Positions 33,941 to 43,740 of a stretch of DNA of 64,000 bases are shown here, piece after piece. The number at the start of each line of letters is the position of its first letter. Within the stretch, counting starts at the first letter, position 1. The translations under genes were made by a program, and so were the position numbers. The DNA comes from Candidatus Gallispira edinburgensis. GTDB taxonomy: Bacteria; Bacillota; Clostridia; Lachnospirales; CAG-274. The DNA lies in NCBI GenBank assembly GCA_904395805.1, contig CAJFNV010000045.1:19775-83774 (forward strand), written 5' to 3'. The notes beneath the pieces were generated by a model. It worked only from the letters and a program-made list of their open reading frames with translations, had not been told where the DNA came from and did no database searches.

Positions 33941-34016
33941 CGGCACCCATATTTTTACAGTGCCGGCATTAGCCTTGCGCCAGTCAATTATTTGTAGGGG
34001 CGAGCATTGCTCGCCC
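33941..34016. repeat. Palindromic repeats between rlmB and the Mrp gene
   Basis: CGGCAC/GTGCCG (33941-33965) and GGGCGAGCA/TGCTCGCCC (33998-34016, one-base gap) form two hairpins. The second looks like a palindromic repeat seen across many bacterial genomes. Neither has a strong T-run. It may act as a terminator or simply be a dispersed repeat. Confidence 0.5.
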
Positions 34017-34049
34017 GCAATATAAAAAAACTAAAAAGGAGACGATAAA

Positions 34050-34880
34050 ATGGCAGACTGCAGTTCATGTCCGTCACACGGAAAGTGCGGCAACGACAGC
34101 GGAAAATGCGGAATTGAAAACAACCCTCTTAACAAAGTTAAGAATATAATCGGTGTAATGAGCGGTAAAGGCGGTGTTGGAAAATCAACGGTTTCAGCCT
34201 TCCTTGCCAAGGAGCTTGCAAAAAAAGGCTATAAGGTAGGACTTCTTGATGCGGATATCACAGGTCCAAGTGCCTGCCGCCTTATGGGACTTACAGGCAA
34301 AAGAGCCTTTGCCGAAAACAATCTTATTATACCTGTTGAAAACGAGGACTGCATAAAGGTATTGAGCCTTAATCTTATGCTCCCCGATGAAAACCAGCCT
34401 GTAGTGTGGAGAGGTGCGATGCTTTCAAACTGTGTAAAGCAGTTCTGGGTTGAAGCACTCTGGGGCGAACTTGACTATCTTATTGTGGATATGCCTCCGG
34501 GAACAGGAGATATTTCCCTTACAGTAATGCAGAGCATACCTTTAAGCGGTATTGTTATGGTAAGCATACCTCAGGATATGGTCAATATGATAGTATCAAA
34601 GTCAATCAATATGACTAAGATGCTTAATGTACCAATACTGGGACTTGTTGAAAATATGAGCTATATCATATGCCCTCACTGCGGAGAAAAAATCAAAATA
34701 TTTTCAGGTGAAAACACTGATGAATTCCTTAAGGAAAACAACATCACACTTCTCGGCGAACTTCCTACAGACGTAACCGTATCAGGCATGGCAGATAACG
34801 GATACAGCAATATAAGAGCAGAAATAGCTGAGGAATTTGAAAAAATTACAGACAATGTAATTGCCGCTTTAAATAAATAA
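34050..34880 (+). CDS. Mrp/NBP35-family ATP-binding protein (Fe-S cluster carrier)
   Basis: A 276-residue P-loop ATPase of the Mrp/ApbC group. The deviant Walker A GVMSGKGGVGKSTVSAFLAK is at residues 36-55, with LLDADITGPSACRLMGL and IVDMPPGTGDISLTVMQ. The N-terminus is Cys-rich (CSSCPSHGKCGNDSGKCG), unlike basic Mrp, and the C-terminal region has CPHCG, which form likely cluster ligands. It transfers Fe-S clusters to apo-proteins. AAGGAGACG precedes the ATG. It is monocistronic with a terminator just behind. Confidence 0.9.
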   Translation: MADCSSCPSHGKCGNDSGKCGIENNPLNKVKNIIGVMSGKGGVGKSTVSAFLAKELAKKGYKVGLLDADITGPSACRLMGLTGKRAFAENNLIIPVENEDCIKVLSLNLMLPDENQPVVWRGAMLSNCVKQFWVEALWGELDYLIVDMPPGTGDISLTVMQSIPLSGIVMVSIPQDMVNMIVSKSINMTKMLNVPILGLVENMSYIICPHCGEKIKIFSGENTDEFLKENNITLLGELPTDVTVSGMADNGYSNIRAEIAEEFEKITDNVIAALNK

Positions 34881-34885
34881 GACTG

Positions 34886-34914
34886 AAAGCTTTCGGAAAT
34901 ACTCCGAAGGCTTT
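34886..34914 (+). terminator. Terminator of the Mrp gene
   Basis: AAAGCTTTCGGA (34886-34897) and TCCGAAGGCTTT (34903-34914) pair with one mismatch, followed by TATTTTTAT. Confidence 0.75.
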
Positions 34915-34945
34915 TATTTTTATACGGCTTAAAAATTTATTCATC

Positions 34946-35722
34946 CTATGAGTGCGTTGTGCGAAATAATTTAGGCGTTGTGTTATAAATTTTTTTAAAC
35001 ACCCGGTAAAAGGAACGTATACTGTTAAAGCCACTTTCATAACATATATCTGTTATACTCATTTCTGTATGAGTTAATAATCCCATAGCGTGTTCTGCTC
35101 TTAGGCGATTTAATAGATCAGTAAATGAACAGGAAAAATTCTCATGTAAAACATGGGAAATATAGTATTTATTATATCCCAGAGCATTTGACAATTGAGA
35201 AAGTGTCAGATTTTCAGTAAAATGTAAATTCATATATTCATCAATCATCTCATAAATAGTTGGAACTTTAGTTTCTTTTTCCTTAAGTCCAAGAGCTGGC
35301 AAAAGCTTTCCTAATAAAATATAGAGATAACCTTTTATAAGTCGTGTATCCTGTTTTTTCTCTTTAATTGACAAAATACGATTCATTATTTCACCAATCT
35401 CTTGAGACAGTTCAGAAAAAGATAAGAAAGGTGAACTTGATATATTGTATAAAATTTCCGGATAATAATCACTAATGCTGTCAACAGATACAATTAGCAT
35501 AATCGCTTTAGAAAAAACAGGAGTTTTTGTTTCATGAGATAAATAAGGAAATACACAGGCTAACATACCTTTTTTTAATATGCAGCTCTGTTTTCCAATA
35601 GTCATTTCAAGTTCACCATCAAGAATATAAAATATTTCTAATTCCTTGTGCAAGTGAAAAGGAAACTGGTTATTATTTGTTGTTTTTATGGTTATTTTTT
35701 CATCTCGTTTCTGAAAAATCAT
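34946..35722 (-). CDS. AraC-family transcriptional regulator
   Basis: A 258-residue regulator. The N-terminal cupin-type sensing domain has FHLHKELEIFYILDGELEMT (about residues 22-41). Two HTH motifs at the C-terminus carry LTLSQLSNALGYNKYYIS and SITDICYESGFNSIRSFYRV (about residues 180-250), ending TPKLFRTTHS. It is divergent from the GH43 gene with a 185-base intergenic region, so it most likely activates GH43 in response to an oligosaccharide. The effector is unknown. Confidence 0.88.
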   Translation of the reverse strand: MIFQKRDEKITIKTTNNNQFPFHLHKELEIFYILDGELEMTIGKQSCILKKGMLACVFPYLSHETKTPVFSKAIMLIVSVDSISDYYPEILYNISSSPFLSFSELSQEIGEIMNRILSIKEKKQDTRLIKGYLYILLGKLLPALGLKEKETKVPTIYEMIDEYMNLHFTENLTLSQLSNALGYNKYYISHVLHENFSCSFTDLLNRLRAEHAMGLLTHTEMSITDICYESGFNSIRSFYRVFKKIYNTTPKLFRTTHS

Positions 35723-35907
35723 AACAATGCTCCTTAAATGAAAAAGTCTGTTTAATAATATTTTTTATAATAGTATATCAACAATCGCAATATATGGCAA
35801 GAAATTATTAATGATTAGTCATATAAAGCTCTATTTAAAAGTGTATAATGTAATCATTAATATAAAATGTAAAGCTTACATAGCTTCAAACAGGAGGGAA
35901 ATATAAT

Positions 35908-37545
35908 ATGTCAAATATTTGGAATGCTGATAATGGAGACGGTACTTATACTAACCCAATTCTTTATGCTGATTATTCAGACCCGGATGCAATACGAGTT
36001 GGTGAAGATTATTTTATGATTTCATCAAGTTTTTGTAATTCACCGGGGCTGCCGATTCTGCATTCAAAAGATTTGGTAAATTGGGAAATTATCAATTATG
36101 TACTGCCTGCTATCCCGGAGGAGCGTTATGAAAAACCTATACACGGCTGTGGCGTATGGGCTCCGGCTATTCGTTATCATAACGGGATTTATTATGTATG
36201 CTTTCCGATGCCTGATGAGGGTATTTATATGACTACTGCCACAGACCCTTATGGCGAATGGTCAGTACCCGTTAATATAAGACCGGGAGCCGGCTGGATC
36301 GATCCCTGTCCATTTTGGGATGAAGACGGAAAGGCATATCTTGTTGCAGGTGTGGCAAAGAGCCGTATTGGATATAAAAGCGTATTGTATATGGTTGAAA
36401 TGCAGCCTGACGGAATGGGGCTTATCGGTGAAGAAATAAAAATATTTGATGGTAATGAAAACGGTCAGAACACAATAGAAGGTCCTAAGCTATACAAGAG
36501 AAATGGCTGGTACTATATTTTTGCTCCTGCAGGCGGAGTAAAGACGGGCTGGCAGACAGTACTTCGTTCTCGAAATATATTTGGTCCATACGAATATAAA
36601 GTTGTAATGCGTCAGGGAAATGAAGATGTCAACGGACCTCACCAGGGTGCTTGGGTTGATACAGTAACCGGCGAGGATTGGTTTATTCATTTTCAGGATG
36701 TATATGGAGCCGGACGAATTACGCATTTACAGCCAATGAAATGGAAGAATGACTGGCCGGTAATCGGAGTTGCTAAAGGTAATAATGACTTCGGCGAACC
36801 TGTGAAGCACTACAGAAAGCCAAATGTTGGCAAAGATCATAATGAATTGACAGAGCCTAAAACATCAGATAATTTTAGAGATAAATGTCTTGGACTTCAA
36901 TGGCAGTGGAATGCAAATAGCAAGGCCGAATGGTATTCTTTTTCTGATTATGGTCTTGTTTTAAATGCTGTAAAAAAGGACAGTGTATATGGAGATGTAC
37001 CTAACCTACTCCTACAAAAGTGGCCTGCACCTGAATTTTCATCAATAACAAAGCTTGACTTATCTGGGTTAACTTTAGGAGATGAGGCTGGAGTTATTTC
37101 AATGGGAATGGAATATGGGCTTGTTTCTTTTCTGAGAGATAAAGATGAGATCAGAGTTATTTCTGTAAAAGGCAAACAGAAATTTGGCAAAATATTGGTA
37201 GAAAGCACAGAGGAAAAGCGCAAAGAACTTGAAGTATTATCACAGAATACTAAATTTGTGTACATAAAATATTTGGTGGAGCGCATAGGTTACAGAGACA
37301 TAAGCGAGGAAGAAAAAAATTTACCAACAGAAATGGTAAAAATTTTATATAGCCTTGACGGGATTTCATATAAGTCTGCAATAGAAATGCTATCTGTTCC
37401 GGGAAGATGGGTTGGTGTTAAAAGCGGAATGTTCTGCCTTTCTTCAAAAGATAATTCAACAGGTAAAGTAACTGTTGACTATGTTAAATATAGCAAAGTA
37501 CATCATAATACAATAAACAAAGATTTTTCTCTTATCCCTCAGTAG
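35908..37545 (+). CDS. Glycoside hydrolase family 43 (beta-xylosidase/arabinofuranosidase type)
   Basis: A 545-residue GH43 enzyme with a five-bladed beta-propeller at the N-terminus and a C-terminal jelly-roll-like domain (about residues 320-535) as in xylosidases. Candidate catalytic residues are base D25 in YADYSDPDAIRVGEDYF, D132 in GWIDPCPFWDE and acid E191 in NTIEGPKLYKRNGWYYIF. It splits terminal xylose or arabinose units. No signal peptide is visible, so it acts on oligosaccharides already taken up. GGAGGGAAATATAAT precedes the ATG. The divergent AraC gene is its likely regulator. Confidence 0.85.
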   Translation: MSNIWNADNGDGTYTNPILYADYSDPDAIRVGEDYFMISSSFCNSPGLPILHSKDLVNWEIINYVLPAIPEERYEKPIHGCGVWAPAIRYHNGIYYVCFPMPDEGIYMTTATDPYGEWSVPVNIRPGAGWIDPCPFWDEDGKAYLVAGVAKSRIGYKSVLYMVEMQPDGMGLIGEEIKIFDGNENGQNTIEGPKLYKRNGWYYIFAPAGGVKTGWQTVLRSRNIFGPYEYKVVMRQGNEDVNGPHQGAWVDTVTGEDWFIHFQDVYGAGRITHLQPMKWKNDWPVIGVAKGNNDFGEPVKHYRKPNVGKDHNELTEPKTSDNFRDKCLGLQWQWNANSKAEWYSFSDYGLVLNAVKKDSVYGDVPNLLLQKWPAPEFSSITKLDLSGLTLGDEAGVISMGMEYGLVSFLRDKDEIRVISVKGKQKFGKILVESTEEKRKELEVLSQNTKFVYIKYLVERIGYRDISEEEKNLPTEMVKILYSLDGISYKSAIEMLSVPGRWVGVKSGMFCLSSKDNSTGKVTVDYVKYSKVHHNTINKDFSLIPQ

Positions 37546-37554
37546 TAAGAGTTG

Positions 37555-37599
37555 GTCACGCTATCACAGATTCATATTGTCTGAATCTACTTGTGTGAC
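37555..37599 (+). terminator. Inverted repeat after the GH43 gene
   Basis: GTCAC/GTGAC as outer and AGATTCA/TGAATCT as inner arms (37555-37599) form a hairpin with bulges. No T-run follows, so it is a weak terminator or mRNA-end structure. 37600-37778 is AT-rich and shows no gene. Confidence 0.4.
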
Positions 37600-37778
37600 A
37601 TAATATTAAAACATTTAATTCCAATAATTATTGAAATTTTTTTGCAGCAGTTATATATAGCGGTTAATATGCTTGTTTTGGAAGTTATTGCGAAACGATA
37701 TCTAGCCATTGCCGGTATACATACACAACCATTTGAAAAGCATACAGCGTAAATACATTGCAAAAAATTATTTTTTCA

Positions 37779-37807
37779 TTGACAATATATTCCAAAAAAT
37801 ATATAAT
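37779..37807 (+). promoter_or_regulatory. Promoter of thiC
   Basis: TTGACA (37779-37784), 17-base spacer, TATAAT (37802-37807), just before the TPP riboswitch. Confidence 0.8.
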
Positions 37808-37824
37808 AGTTTTAGATGAATATG

Positions 37825-37894
37825 TTGCAGGGGTACCATTTATGGTTGAGAAATACCCTTTGAACCTGACGGTTAACACCGTGGTAGGGAGCAG
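37825..37894 (+). ncRNA. TPP (thiamine pyrophosphate) riboswitch
   Basis: The conserved thi-box parts are present in order: GGGGTACC, GGTTGAGAAATACCC, TTTGAACCTGAC and GGTAGGGAGCAG. Short P1 pairs UUGC with GCAG. Binding of TPP should favour the terminator at 37903-37930 and lower thiC expression. Confidence 0.92.
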
Positions 37895-37902
37895 ATCGTT
37901 TC

Positions 37903-37930
37903 AGCGCTTGCTTTCTGCAGGCGCTTTTTT
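37903..37930 (+). terminator. Expression-platform terminator of the TPP riboswitch
   Basis: AGCGCTTGC (37903-37911) pairs with GCAGGCGCT (37917-37925), followed by TTTTTT. Confidence 0.8.
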
Positions 37931-37968
37931 CCTGCGGTATTCATTAATATAAATTTTGGAGGACTGAT

Positions 37969-39291
37969 ATGAGAAATTACGCAACTCAAATGGATGCCGC
38001 TAAAAAAGGTATTATTACAAAAGAAATGGAAACAGTGGCAAAAAAGGAATACAAAACTCCCGAGGAAGTAAGAGACCTTGTTGCAAAAGGTGTTGTATGT
38101 ATTCCCGCAAACATTAACCATACTTCTTTAGACCCTGAAGGTATCGGTATGGGTATGAGAACAAAGATCAATGTAAACCTTGGTATTTCAGGTGACTGCA
38201 AAGACTACACAATGGAAATGAACAAGGTAAAGATGGCGATTGAATACGGTGCCGAAGCAATTATGGACTTAAGCAATTACGGAAAGACAAATACTTTCAG
38301 AAAAGAACTTGTTGCAATGTCTCCCGCAATGATAGGTACAGTGCCTATGTATGATGCTATCGGCTATCTTGAAAAAGATCTTATGAAGATAACTGCACAG
38401 GAATTTCTTGAAGTTGTAGAGGCTCACGCTAAGGAAGGTGTTGACTTTATGACAATACATGCAGGTATCAACAGAAGAACCGTTGAAGCCTTTAAAAGAG
38501 ACGGCAGAATGATGAACATAGTTTCAAGAGGCGGTTCACTCCTCTTTGCATGGATGGAAATGACAGGCAATGAAAATCCTTTCTTTGAATACTATGACGA
38601 TGTTCTTGAAATACTTAGAAAGTACGATGTTACAATATCTCTCGGTGACGCATTAAGACCCGGATGTATTGACGATGCATCTGATGCAGGTCAGATCTCA
38701 GAGCTTATTGAACTTGGTTATCTTACAGAAAGAGCATGGGCTAAGGATGTTCAGGTAATGGTAGAAGGTCCCGGACATATGGCTATGGACGAAATCGCAG
38801 CCAATATGAAACTCCAGAAAAGACTTTGCCACAATGCACCTTTCTATGTTTTAGGCCCTATTGTAACAGATATTTTCCCGGGATATGACCACATCACATC
38901 AGCTATAGGCGGAGCTATTGCAGCAGCAAACGGTGCAGACTTTCTCTGTTATGTTACTCCTGCAGAGCATTTAAGACTGCCTGATGAAAATGATGTTAAG
39001 GAAGGTATAATTGCAAGTAAAATAGCAGCTCATGCAGCAGACATTGCAAAGAAACTTCCTCACTCAAGGGATAAGGATAACGAAATGGCTTATGCAAGAC
39101 ACAGACTTAACTGGGACAAAATGTTTGACATAGCCGTTGACGGCAAGAAAGCAAGAGAATATTACGAAAGTGTTCCTCCTGCTGAAAGACATACATGCTC
39201 AATGTGCGGCAAAATGTGTGCCGTAAGGACTACAAATATGATCCTTGCAGGCAAAAAGGTTGAATTCTGCGAAGAAGACGGCAACTGCTGA
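37969..39291 (+). CDS. thiC: Phosphomethylpyrimidine synthase ThiC
   Basis: A 440-residue radical-SAM ThiC that rearranges aminoimidazole ribotide to the HMP pyrimidine of thiamine. Core segments include [34 protein letters not shown] and [18 protein letters not shown]. The C-terminal cluster reads CSMCGKMC with C410, C413 and C417, i.e. CX2CX3C, the form I associate with the shorter ThiC branch (the longer branch has CX2CX4C). It is the only thiamine gene here and is under TPP control. A terminator follows. Confidence 0.93.
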   Translation: MRNYATQMDAAKKGIITKEMETVAKKEYKTPEEVRDLVAKGVVCIPANINHTSLDPEGIGMGMRTKINVNLGISGDCKDYTMEMNKVKMAIEYGAEAIMDLSNYGKTNTFRKELVAMSPAMIGTVPMYDAIGYLEKDLMKITAQEFLEVVEAHAKEGVDFMTIHAGINRRTVEAFKRDGRMMNIVSRGGSLLFAWMEMTGNENPFFEYYDDVLEILRKYDVTISLGDALRPGCIDDASDAGQISELIELGYLTERAWAKDVQVMVEGPGHMAMDEIAANMKLQKRLCHNAPFYVLGPIVTDIFPGYDHITSAIGGAIAAANGADFLCYVTPAEHLRLPDENDVKEGIIASKIAAHAADIAKKLPHSRDKDNEMAYARHRLNWDKMFDIAVDGKKAREYYESVPPAERHTCSMCGKMCAVRTTNMILAGKKVEFCEEDGNC

Positions 39292-39311
39292 CAATCAAAG
39301 CTATATTACAT

Positions 39312-39352
39312 AAAAAAGACAGTATCTCATAGTCACTGATACTGTCTTTTTT
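39312..39352. terminator. Bidirectional terminator between thiC and the Lrp gene
   Basis: AAAAAAGACAGTATC (39312-39326) and GATACTGTCTTTTTT (39338-39352) are perfect complements with T-runs on both strands. Confidence 0.85.
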
Positions 39353-39361
39353 GTATTTAAT

Positions 39362-39805
39362 TTATTCTTCAGTTGATATTTTTATGCCTCTGTGTTCTAT
39401 AGGCGTTGAAAAAACTATCTGGGTACTTGTCCTTCCGAACTGCTGGAGCTGTCCTATAAACACATCAAGAGCAACAGTGCTTGGAAAGGCAACCTTTAAA
39501 AGCATACTGTAATCTCCTGTTACACAGTTACACTCCAGGACATTGGGAACATTACTTATCCAGGGGTAAAAGTCCTTTTTCTGTACAGGCTCCATTTCAA
39601 GATTAATAAAGGCTGTGATATGGTATCCAAGCTGTTCCTTATCAACCATAGCCGTATATCCCTTAATTATGCCCTGCTTTTCAAGATGTTCAATTCTGGT
39701 TGACACCGCAGGTGAAGATAAAAAAACTTTTTCTGCAATTGTTTTAAGTGGAGTTCTTGCATTTTCCTGGAGCATATCCAGTATCTGCATGTCTATACTG
39801 TCCAT
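39362..39805 (-). CDS. Lrp/AsnC-family transcriptional regulator
   Basis: A 147-residue regulator. N-terminal HTH (residues 5-50: DMQILDMLQENARTPLKTIA) and a C-terminal RAM/ACT-type ligand-binding domain (about 65-140; the ECNCVTGDYSMLLKVAF segment is typical). It regulates amino-acid metabolism genes in response to amino acids. It is divergent from pncB, whose promoter region it may control. Effector unknown. AGGAGAT precedes the ATG. Confidence 0.88.
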   Translation of the reverse strand: MDSIDMQILDMLQENARTPLKTIAEKVFLSSPAVSTRIEHLEKQGIIKGYTAMVDKEQLGYHITAFINLEMEPVQKKDFYPWISNVPNVLECNCVTGDYSMLLKVAFPSTVALDVFIGQLQQFGRTSTQIVFSTPIEHRGIKISTEE

Positions 39806-39981
39806 TATGAAATCTCCTTTTGGTTAATTAAATTAAGCTTTTTATTATTTTAACACATAAATTTAAGAATGTCCACCTAAAAAAGTAAATATTTTAAGTT
39901 ATGATTGTAAAAATGTTAATTAAATTTTATGTAGATATTTGATAGTAAAGTGTAGTATAATGGATATACGGAGGTGTTATT

Positions 39982-41430
39982 ATGTCTGAAAATTTAACAC
40001 TGCTTACTGACTTGTACGAACTTACAATGATGCAGGCATATTTTAAAAACAAGAATAAAAATGAAACGGTTGTATTTGATGCTTTCTACAGGGAAAATCC
40101 TTTTGGAAGCGGTTACGCAATATGCTGCGGTATAGAACAGCTTGCAGAATATATTAAAAACCTTCACTTTGATGAGAGTGATATAAGTTATTTAAGGAGT
40201 CTCGGGACCTTTGATGAAGATTTTATAGAATATCTTGAAAATTTCAAATTCAGCGGAGATATTTATGTCATACCTGAAGGCAGCGTTATTTTCCCGAGAG
40301 AACCAATAGTAAAAGTTATCGCTCCTATTATGGAGGCACAGCTCATTGAAACTGCCCTTCTTAATATTGTAAACCACCAGAGCCTTATTGCAACAAAGGC
40401 ATCAAGGGTATGCTATGCAGCACAGGATGACGGTGTAATGGAATTTGGTCTCAGAAGAGCTCAGGGACCCGATGCAGGCACATACGGTGCAAGAGCTGCC
40501 GTTATAGGTGGCTGTAACGGAACAAGCAATGTACTTGCAGGAAAGCTTTTTGACATTCCCGTAAAAGGTACCCATGCTCACAGCTGGATAATGAGCTTTG
40601 AAGATGAATATACAGCCTTTAAGGAATACGCAAAGCTTTATCCCAATGCCTGTACACTCCTTGTAGATACCTATGATACTCTTAAATCAGGTGTTCCCAA
40701 TGCCATAAGAGTATTTAAGGAAATGAGAGATGAAGGTATCGAGCTTAAAAATTACGGTATCCGCCTTGACAGCGGTGACCTTGCATATCTTTCTAAGGAA
40801 GCAAGAAGAATGCTTGATGAGGCAGGTTTTGAAACTGCCGTAATATCCGCTTCAAACGATCTTGACGAATATCTCATTGAAAGTCTTAAGCTCCAGCAGG
40901 GGGCGGAGATAACATCATGGGGCGTAGGAACACACCTTATAACAGCAAAGGACTGCCCTTCCTTCGGCGGTGTGTACAAGCTTGCAGCAATAATGAAAGA
41001 CGGAGAATTTATACCAAAAATCAAGTTATCGGAAAATACCGAAAAGGTTACAAATCCCGGAAATAAGAAAATAATAAGGGTTTACGAAAAGAAACATAAC
41101 AAAATAAAAGCAGACCTTATATGCCTTAATGACGAAAACTTTAATGAAAAGGATGATTTAACTCTCTTTGATCCTAAAGAGCCCTGGAAAAAAACAGTTA
41201 TGAAAGCAGGAACCTATACTTTAAGTGAACTCATGGTTCCTTTATTCATTAAAGGTGAGTATGTGGGAGAGAAAAAGGCTGTTATGGATATAAGAGAATA
41301 CTGTATGCAGGAACTTGACACACTCTGGAATGAAACAAGACGTCTTGTAAACCCTCATAATGTATATGTGGATTTGTCCCAAAAGCTTTATGACATAAAA
41401 ATACAGCTTTTAAAGGATATGGGGAGGTAA
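39982..41430 (+). CDS. pncB: Nicotinate phosphoribosyltransferase
   Basis: A 482-residue NAPRTase that makes nicotinate mononucleotide from nicotinate, PRPP and ATP in NAD salvage. LTDLYELTMMQAYF at the start, GLRRAQGPDAGTYGARAAVI near residue 155, GTHAHSWIMSF near 196 and IRLDSGDLAYLSKEARRMLD near 255 are characteristic. Length fits. GGAGGTGTTATT precedes the ATG and a TATAAT lies at about 39955. It heads an operon with a HAD phosphatase 2 bases behind. Confidence 0.93.
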   Translation: MSENLTLLTDLYELTMMQAYFKNKNKNETVVFDAFYRENPFGSGYAICCGIEQLAEYIKNLHFDESDISYLRSLGTFDEDFIEYLENFKFSGDIYVIPEGSVIFPREPIVKVIAPIMEAQLIETALLNIVNHQSLIATKASRVCYAAQDDGVMEFGLRRAQGPDAGTYGARAAVIGGCNGTSNVLAGKLFDIPVKGTHAHSWIMSFEDEYTAFKEYAKLYPNACTLLVDTYDTLKSGVPNAIRVFKEMRDEGIELKNYGIRLDSGDLAYLSKEARRMLDEAGFETAVISASNDLDEYLIESLKLQQGAEITSWGVGTHLITAKDCPSFGGVYKLAAIMKDGEFIPKIKLSENTEKVTNPGNKKIIRVYEKKHNKIKADLICLNDENFNEKDDLTLFDPKEPWKKTVMKAGTYTLSELMVPLFIKGEYVGEKKAVMDIREYCMQELDTLWNETRRLVNPHNVYVDLSQKLYDIKIQLLKDMGR

Positions 41431-41431
41431 T

Positions 41432-42073
41432 ATGAAATATATATTGTTTGACCTTGACGGTACAATAACGGATTCACAGGAAGGAATTAAAAATTCAGTT
41501 GAATATGCACTTAAACACTTTAACATAGAGGTTAATGACAGAGCCGAGCTCAATAAATATATAGGTCCCCCTCTTCGTCAGTCCTTTATGGAATTTGCAG
41601 GACTTAGTGAAGCAGATTCCCATACAGCCATGACAAAATACAGAGAATATTACGGACCAAAGGGTATATTTGAAAACAAAGTTTATGATGGTATACCCGA
41701 ACTTTTGAAAAAATTAAAAACCGAAGGCAAAAAAATAATACTTGCAACTTCCAAGCCGTGGATATATGCAGAAATTATACTTGAACACTTTGGTTTGAAG
41801 AAATATTTTGATTTTGTTGCAGGCAGTGAATTAAATGGCGTAAGAACAAAGAAAGCTGATGTTATCGCATATGCTGTCGAGAAATATAAAATACCTGTTT
41901 CCGATGCTGTAATGGTTGGCGACAGGGAGCATGACATATCAGGTGCAAAGGAAAATAATATAAAAACAATAGGTGTTCTCTACGGTTTCGGAAGCAGACA
42001 GGAGCTGGAATCGGCAGGAGCCGATTACATAGCAGAAAATGTTGAAAACATATATGATTATGTTGACCTGTAA
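41432..42073 (+). CDS. HAD-family phosphatase (Gph/PpaX-like)
   Basis: A 213-residue HAD hydrolase. Motif I LFDLDGTITDSQEG (catalytic Asp8 and Asp10), motif II ILATSKPW near residue 105, motif III Lys and motif IV AVMVGDREHDISGAKENN near 162. The helical cap lies between residues 15 and 85. It resembles phosphoglycolate phosphatase and pyrophosphatase PpaX. Being directly behind pncB, it may remove pyrophosphate or phosphate from products of that pathway, but this is inference. Confidence 0.85.
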   Translation: MKYILFDLDGTITDSQEGIKNSVEYALKHFNIEVNDRAELNKYIGPPLRQSFMEFAGLSEADSHTAMTKYREYYGPKGIFENKVYDGIPELLKKLKTEGKKIILATSKPWIYAEIILEHFGLKKYFDFVAGSELNGVRTKKADVIAYAVEKYKIPVSDAVMVGDREHDISGAKENNIKTIGVLYGFGSRQELESAGADYIAENVENIYDYVDL

Positions 42074-42125
42074 ATACAATTGTAGTACTATATAGATAAC
42101 AATTAACATTCGGGAGGATAATAAT

Positions 42126-43118
42126 ATGAAAATTTTAGTATGCGGCGGTGCCGGTTATATAGGCAGCCATACAGTTTATGAATTAATAGAACAGGGACAT
42201 GATGTAGTTGTTGCGGACAACCTCTGCAAAGGTCATAAAGCTGCTGTTCACAAAGATGCAAAGCTTTATGTAGGTGACCTGAGAGATTCCGAATTTCTTG
42301 ACAAAGTTTTTGCCGAAAATAAAATTGACGCTGTTATTGATTTTGCTGCCTTTTCTCTTGTAGGCGAAAGCTGTTCGGAACCTTTAAAGTATTTTGACAA
42401 CAATGTCTATGGTACTGTCAGACTTCTGGAAGCTATGGTAAGAGCAGGAGTTAAGAAAATCGTATTTTCATCAACTGCCGCTACATACGGCGAGCCTGAA
42501 AATATTCCGATACTTGAGAGCGACAGAACACTGCCTACAAATCCCTACGGTGAAACAAAGCTTACTGTTGAAAAGATTTTAAAGTGGAGCGATGCGGCTT
42601 ACGGGATCAAGTATGTAGCCCTCAGATATTTTAATGCGGCAGGAGCTCATATAAGCGGTGAGATCGGTGAGGACCATACTCCCGAAACTCATTTAATACC
42701 TATTATAATACAGGCAGCACTGGGTAAGAGGGAAAAGATTGCCATGTTCGGCGATGATTACCCTACCCCCGACGGTACCTGCGTAAGAGATTATATACAT
42801 GTAACAGACCTAGCAGATGCTCATATCAAGGCTATTGAAAAACTTTTCAGAGATGAAACTAGTGCAATTTACAATCTTGGAAACGGCAAGGGTTTCAGTG
42901 TAAAGGAAGTCGTTGAGGAAACAAGAAGAGTAACAGGCAAAGAAATAAAGGCTGTTGTTGAAGGCAGACGTCCCGGAGATCCGTCCACACTTATTGCTTC
43001 CAGCGAAAAGGCAATACAGGAGCTTGGCTGGAAACCAAGATTTAATACACTGACACAGATCATTGAAACCGCATGGAAATGGCATCAGTCCCATCCTGAC
43101 GGATATGGTGATAAATAA
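42126..43118 (+). CDS. galE: UDP-glucose 4-epimerase
   Basis: A 330-residue short-chain dehydrogenase-type epimerase. NAD-binding [20 protein letters not shown] at the N-terminus, catalytic Ser in [13 protein letters not shown] and YxxxK as [12 protein letters not shown]. It interconverts UDP-glucose and UDP-galactose for polysaccharide synthesis or galactose use. GGGAGGATAAT precedes the ATG. It follows the HAD gene after about 50 bases and could be transcribed with it or separately. Confidence 0.95.
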   Translation: MKILVCGGAGYIGSHTVYELIEQGHDVVVADNLCKGHKAAVHKDAKLYVGDLRDSEFLDKVFAENKIDAVIDFAAFSLVGESCSEPLKYFDNNVYGTVRLLEAMVRAGVKKIVFSSTAATYGEPENIPILESDRTLPTNPYGETKLTVEKILKWSDAAYGIKYVALRYFNAAGAHISGEIGEDHTPETHLIPIIIQAALGKREKIAMFGDDYPTPDGTCVRDYIHVTDLADAHIKAIEKLFRDETSAIYNLGNGKGFSVKEVVEETRRVTGKEIKAVVEGRRPGDPSTLIASSEKAIQELGWKPRFNTLTQIIETAWKWHQSHPDGYGDK

Positions 43119-43212
43119 TTTTAATAAATATTGTCAACCTGCTGACCCGGTATGTTACCCCTATTTTAACGATACTTTATGTTATCTTGCATAACAAAAA
43201 GGAAAGCTGATT

Positions 43213-43662
43213 ATGAAAGTTGAAATAAGAGAATGCAGGCTTTCAGACTGCAATGATATTTATGAACTTAATAAAAATGAAATGGGCTATGACTATCCCT
43301 GTGAAGATACTTATAAAAAGCTGATAAAGCTTATAAAGAGTAAAAGTGATAAAATCTTTGTGGCTGTATCCGACAACAAGACAATAGGATATATACATAT
43401 AAACGATTACGAAAGCATATATGCCCCTCCCATGAAAAACATAATGGGAATAGCTGTTGCCGAAAAATATAAAAGACAAGGTATAGGCAGAAAATTAATG
43501 AATGAAGCCGAAAATTGGGCAAAGGATACGGGAGCTTATGCAATAAGACTTGTTTCCGGAGCAGAAAGGAAAGGAGCTCATGAATTTTATTACAGCTGTG
43601 GTTTTGAGAAAACAAAGGAACAGCTTAACTTAAAAAAGAAGTTGCACCAAGACCCACAATAA
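43213..43662 (+). CDS. GNAT-family N-acetyltransferase
   Basis: A 149-residue GNAT protein. It starts VEIRECRLSDCNDIYELNKN, and the acetyl-CoA site reads VAEKYKRQGIGRKLMNEAEN (motif A, Q/RxxGxG/A). The acceptor could be a metabolite or protein N-terminus and cannot be inferred. AAAGGAAAGCTGATT precedes the ATG. It is followed by a bidirectional terminator. Confidence 0.87.
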   Translation: MKVEIRECRLSDCNDIYELNKNEMGYDYPCEDTYKKLIKLIKSKSDKIFVAVSDNKTIGYIHINDYESIYAPPMKNIMGIAVAEKYKRQGIGRKLMNEAENWAKDTGAYAIRLVSGAERKGAHEFYYSCGFEKTKEQLNLKKKLHQDPQ

Positions 43663-43687
43663 AATATTGCAATTTAAGCACTATTTA

Positions 43688-43732
43688 AAAACAGGGCGAT
43701 TAAGCCTCATTCAGCCCTAACCGCCCTGTTTT
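43688..43732. terminator. Bidirectional terminator between the GNAT and HipA-like genes
   Basis: AAAACAGGGCG (43688-43698) pairs with CGCCCTGTTTT (43722-43732). It serves both converging genes. Confidence 0.75.
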
Positions 43733-43740
43733 ATAATATT

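Noticed and set aside
35723..35907. Two divergent promoters for the AraC and GH43 genes
   Set aside because: A TATAAT-like box before GH43 is seen (about 35845), but no good -35 or AraC half sites could be set, so no feature was made.
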